Shown here: positions 61,735-64,000 of the stretch, piece after piece
Layout: every line of letters starts with the position of its first letter
Position numbering within the stretch: the stretch's first letter is position 1
Source of the DNA: an uncultured Aquimarina sp.
GTDB taxonomy: Bacteria; Bacteroidota; Bacteroidia; Flavobacteriales; Flavobacteriaceae
Direction of reading: 5' to 3'
Assembly (NCBI GenBank): GCA_947489685.1
Contig: CANLEM010000005.1
Coordinates: 124,001-188,000, forward strand
DNA: 64,000 nt
Notes under the pieces: generated by a model
The model's database searches: none
Seen by the model: only the letters and a program-made list of their open reading frames with translations
What the model was told of the DNA's origin: nothing
Program-made: the position numbers and the translations under genes

Positions 61735-61896
61735 TTAACAAGGTGAAGCAATAGTTTCACATTGACAGGTGTTTCTAGTACCCACGTACCATTTTACACG
61801 TTCCTTATATTCGCCCATTGGATGTGCCAATCCTCCTCTTAATTGTGCTACTGCTTTTTTACTTAGTTCTAATTTTTTAAGATTGTTTTTTTTCAT
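61735..61896 (-). CDS. RiPP precursor peptide (class I lanthipeptide-like), orphan
   Basis: A 53-residue peptide too short for normal gene calling. The leader is KKNNLKKLELSKKAVAQLRG, ending in Gly21-Gly22; its LKKLxLxKxxVAxL pattern is the leader type of Bacteroidota class I lanthipeptides and rSAM-modified RiPPs. The 31-residue core ends TCQCETIASPC, with three Cys (44, 46, 53) and nearby Thr/Ser (40, 43, 48, 51) suitable for lanthionine rings or thioether/disulfide links. A Gly-Gly processing peptidase-transporter would remove the leader. No LanB, LanC, radical-SAM or transporter gene occurs in the window. It has its own strong terminator and 150 bases of upstream space. Which modification class it belongs to is open. 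Confidence 0.75.
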   Translation of the reverse strand: MKKNNLKKLELSKKAVAQLRGGLAHPMGEYKERVKWYVGTRNTCQCETIASPC

Positions 61897-62048
61897 GATA
61901 TGAAAATTTTATGATTTATATTATCATATCAATAAGGAAAGAAAAGTGTTACCCTATAAAATGAAAATTATTAAGAAAAAGTGTTTATCCATGTCGTAAA
62001 TCAATTATTAACACCTCATTATCAATGAATTAAATTTTATTTAAATAA

Positions 62049-62771
62049 TTATTGTTGAGTATAATAATTGTAATCTTTAAGGACAGTATCGATAAATTGA
62101 CGATCATAGAGTTCTGATTTGACTTCCAAAACCTCTTCGACCTTATCTCTAAGAGCAGTTAATGTTTTAAAATCATTAGATTTTTTTGCAATGATATAGG
62201 TCTCTTTTATTAACCTAACATCTTTATCCGATAATTTGGTAACGTTCATGAATTTTGGTTGATAATCTTCTGTCAGATCTTCCAAAATAGTATGCGAGAT
62301 TTTCACTTTCTGCTTATTGGATATAACTACCGTTCCCGCAGCAGCATCTCCTAACCGTTGCCGTTTTTCAGAAAATAAAATAGTCAAAATACCTACCGAA
62401 GCCAGAAAAATCCATATATCAACCAATCGCAACATCCATCTTACCATATAATTACTCCAATGTGCTGGTAATCCATCAATACGTACAACTCGTATTTTTA
62501 GGATCATTTTACCGACTGTTCTACCATTAAAAATGATATGCATAATGAGAGAATAGAACATAACGGGTAACAATAATAAAGACTGTATCCCAAAAACCGT
62601 CCAATTATCCTTAAAAGCAATACCAACAAGTGATGTGATAAAATTAACGATAAATAAGTATAGCCAGAATATGGCAAAATCTATTAGTGCTGCTAACATT
62701 CTTTCTCCTATACTAACTGTTTTATAGTCTAGGTTAACATTTTGTGTTGTGTTGATTGCTAAATTTGCCAT
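62049..62771 (-). CDS. RDD family membrane protein
   Basis: A 240-residue protein of the RDD family. The start of the domain (TVSIGERMLAALIDFAIFWL) carries the Arg and Asp residues of the name, followed by three or four membrane helices and the basic segment VGKMILKIRVVRIDGLPAHW. The C-terminal 90 residues are a soluble helical tail (KVEEVLEVKSELYDRQFID). The SpoIIM-like gene is divergent with 39 bases between, a conserved neighbourhood in Flavobacteriia that usually also includes a MoxR ATPase and DUF58 gene beyond the right end of this window. Confidence 0.87.
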   Translation of the reverse strand: MANLAINTTQNVNLDYKTVSIGERMLAALIDFAIFWLYLFIVNFITSLVGIAFKDNWTVFGIQSLLLLPVMFYSLIMHIIFNGRTVGKMILKIRVVRIDGLPAHWSNYMVRWMLRLVDIWIFLASVGILTILFSEKRQRLGDAAAGTVVISNKQKVKISHTILEDLTEDYQPKFMNVTKLSDKDVRLIKETYIIAKKSNDFKTLTALRDKVEEVLEVKSELYDRQFIDTVLKDYNYYTQQ

Positions 62772-62810
62772 TTACGAGTAAGTCATTATCTTTAACCAAA
62801 AAATTGATAG

Positions 62811-63770
62811 ATGCGGGAAGCAGCTTTTGTGAAGCAAAATAAAGAAAAATGGATCGCTTTTGAAAAAGCAATTAGCCAAAATTTAAAAATAAGCCCTGAT
62901 AAGTTAGCCGATTACTATATTCATTTGACCAATGATTTGTCGTATGCACAAACATACTATCCAGATAGTAAGACGTTATTATACCTTAATTCTTTAGCTT
63001 CTCAAGCTCATCAAAAAATCTATATTAACAAAAAAGAAAATAAGAATAGAGTCGTCAATTTTTGGAAAACAGAATTTCCTTTATTCTTTTACCAACACCA
63101 GAAAACTCTATTATACGCCTTCTTAATTTTTGGTACTGCCTGTTGCATTGGTATTATTTCGGCTTTAAATGATGCTTCTTTTCTTAGGCTGATTTTGGGA
63201 GACGAATACGTAAACGAAACTCTTAATAATATTGAGAAAGGAGATCCTACGGGAATCTATAAAAGTGGTAGCATGGTTGGCTCTTTCTTAGGCATCACCA
63301 TTAATAACATTAGAGTAGCCTTTTTGGCTTATGCCTTTGGCGTCATTACATCTGTAGGAACGGGTTACATATTATTTAGTAACGGTATTATGCTGGGTGC
63401 TTTTATGACCTTTTTCTATACAAAAGGGGTATTGTTTGAAGCTTCGAAATCAGTATGGCTTCACGGAACTATAGAAATATCGGTTATTGTTATTGCAGGT
63501 TGTGCAGGATTGGTTATGGGAAACAGTATTTTATTTCCCACAACATATTCTAGAAGGGTTTCCTTTATGAAAGGTGCCAAAGGTGGTTTAAAAATAGTGG
63601 TTAGTACCATCCCCTTTTTTATTATTGCTGGTTTTATAGAAGGATTTATAACCCGATATTCTAATATGCCCACGTGGCTGGCCATGTCAATTATTTTTGG
63701 CTCATTAGCCTTAATTTTATTTTATTACATCATCTACCCCATAATTTTAAACAAAGCCTATGATCGATAA
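62811..63770 (+). CDS. Stage II sporulation protein M-like (SpoIIM) membrane protein
   Basis: A 319-residue membrane protein of the SpoIIM family. The N-terminus is a soluble helical region (AFVKQNKEKWIAFEKAIS) and at least five membrane helices follow (LLYAFLIFGTACCIGIISAL, NIRVAFLAYAFGVITSVGTG, ILFSNGIMLGAFMTFFY, ISVIVIAGCAGLVMGNSI, IIFGSLALILFYYIIYP). The segment WLHGTIEISVI is the family signature. The host does not sporulate as far as can be judged; in Bacteroidota the family accompanies RDD/MoxR/DUF58 genes. The next gene overlaps its stop by 11 bases. Confidence 0.88.
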   Translation: MREAAFVKQNKEKWIAFEKAISQNLKISPDKLADYYIHLTNDLSYAQTYYPDSKTLLYLNSLASQAHQKIYINKKENKNRVVNFWKTEFPLFFYQHQKTLLYAFLIFGTACCIGIISALNDASFLRLILGDEYVNETLNNIEKGDPTGIYKSGSMVGSFLGITINNIRVAFLAYAFGVITSVGTGYILFSNGIMLGAFMTFFYTKGVLFEASKSVWLHGTIEISVIVIAGCAGLVMGNSILFPTTYSRRVSFMKGAKGGLKIVVSTIPFFIIAGFIEGFITRYSNMPTWLAMSIIFGSLALILFYYIIYPIILNKAYDR

Positions 63771-64000
63771 ATACATAGAACTTAAACAAATTAGAGACCT
63801 AGGAGAGATTATTTCTACCTATTTTGATTTTTTTAAGCAAAACCTTAAAAGCTTTACGAATATATTTATAAGCTATAACGGTATCTTTATATTACTTTTA
63901 TTAGGCTGCAGTTATCTTATGGTGACAGGTTTTATTGGTGCATTTGGCTCAGAAAGCGGTTTCGAAGGCACTCCTGATATTGATTCAAGCTTTTTAATTG
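63760..64000 (+). CDS. Start of a membrane protein gene, cut by the window end
   Basis: An ATG inside the 3' end of the SpoIIM-like gene opens a frame that remains open to the end of the window (80 codons). It encodes KYIELKQIRDLGEIISTYFD, then FFKQNLKSFTNIFISY and a hydrophobic helix (IFILLLLGCSYLMVTGFIGAF). The 11-base overlap and this kind of N-terminus fit the uncharacterised membrane protein normally found after SpoIIM in this conserved cluster. Partial. Confidence 0.65.
   Translation, partial: MIDKYIELKQIRDLGEIISTYFDFFKQNLKSFTNIFISYNGIFILLLLGCSYLMVTGFIGAFGSESGFEGTPDIDSSFLI

Noticed and set aside
61960-62002. Short plus-strand frame upstream of the RiPP precursor
   Set aside because: Only 12 codons, random composition.
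1-64000. CRISPR arrays, tRNA/rRNA genes, insertion sequences, prophage or integrase genes
   Set aside because: No regularly spaced repeats, tRNA-like cloverleaf, transposase or phage protein was seen on either strand.

Overview
This 64 kb window is AT-rich chromosomal DNA from a member of the Bacteroidota, most likely a marine Flavobacteriaceae of the Aquimarina type (genus is an inference). Supporting signs are two large secreted enzymes with C-terminal type IX secretion sorting domains, SusC/TonB-type receptors with a carboxypeptidase-like N-terminal domain, DUF2490 barrels, lipoproteins with acidic residues after the lipobox Cys, LytS/LytTR systems with 2TM proteins, several TAnnTTTG-type -7 promoter elements, and no Shine-Dalgarno bias. 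I see no rRNA, tRNA, CRISPR, phage or insertion sequence, so the window reads as ordinary chromosome with a few accessory islands.

Layout. 1-5.8 kb: amidohydrolase, S10 carboxypeptidase, DUF3291, an exported unknown, a DUF2490 barrel and a pirin. 5.9-11 kb: two tandem paralogous hybrid histidine kinases with a periplasmic solute-binding sensor, the second overlapping a DUF1853 gene. 11-13.7 kb (minus): AAA+ ATPase and VWA protein pair. 13.9-22.9 kb: M28 peptidase, class A beta-lactamase-like hydrolase, metallo-hydrolase, a large BNR-propeller protein, DUF2490 and isochorismatase. 22.9-28.7 kb: AraC-type membrane regulator and small enzymes, including an alpha/beta hydrolase-OsmC fusion. 28.8-35.5 kb: two T9SS cargo proteins (a modular phosphoesterase and an M36 metalloprotease). 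35.9-38.5 kb: YdeI/OmdA-like protein, Cu/Zn SOD lipoprotein, ECF sigma and RskA-type anti-sigma. 38.6-43.7 kb (minus): Cys-rich lipoprotein, then an operon of two DUF4331 proteins, a TPR lipoprotein and a plugless TonB-receptor-like barrel. 43.9-48.4 kb: LETM1-related protein, ECF sigma with membrane partner, a BLUF photoreceptor, an orphan LytTR regulator and tiny membrane/exported peptides. 48.8-57.5 kb: type II NADH dehydrogenase, then a co-directional run of TonB receptor, DUF2141, TPR, LytS kinase with a fused 2TM domain, four 2TM proteins, DUF2306 and LytTR regulator. 57.7-64 kb: beta-propeller lipoprotein, acyltransferase, CoA pyrophosphatase, cyclophilin lipoprotein, an unlisted RiPP precursor peptide, RDD protein, a SpoIIM-like protein and a partial membrane gene.

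The most notable item is a 53-residue RiPP (lanthipeptide-like) precursor on the minus strand at 61735-61896, with a Lys-rich leader, a Gly-Gly cleavage site and a Thr/Ser/Cys-rich core, its own UUCG-loop terminator and no maturation enzyme in view. Secondary points are the 2TM/LytS/LytTR array, the split DUF4331 operon with a plugless barrel, a complete single-domain BLUF sensor beside an ECF sigma pair, and a possible 31-residue membrane peptide at 48023-48118. Several gene starts were moved from the longest open frame (12480, 27821, 31079, 35502, 40974, 48357, 17421), and GTG or TTG starts appear unavoidable for three genes.
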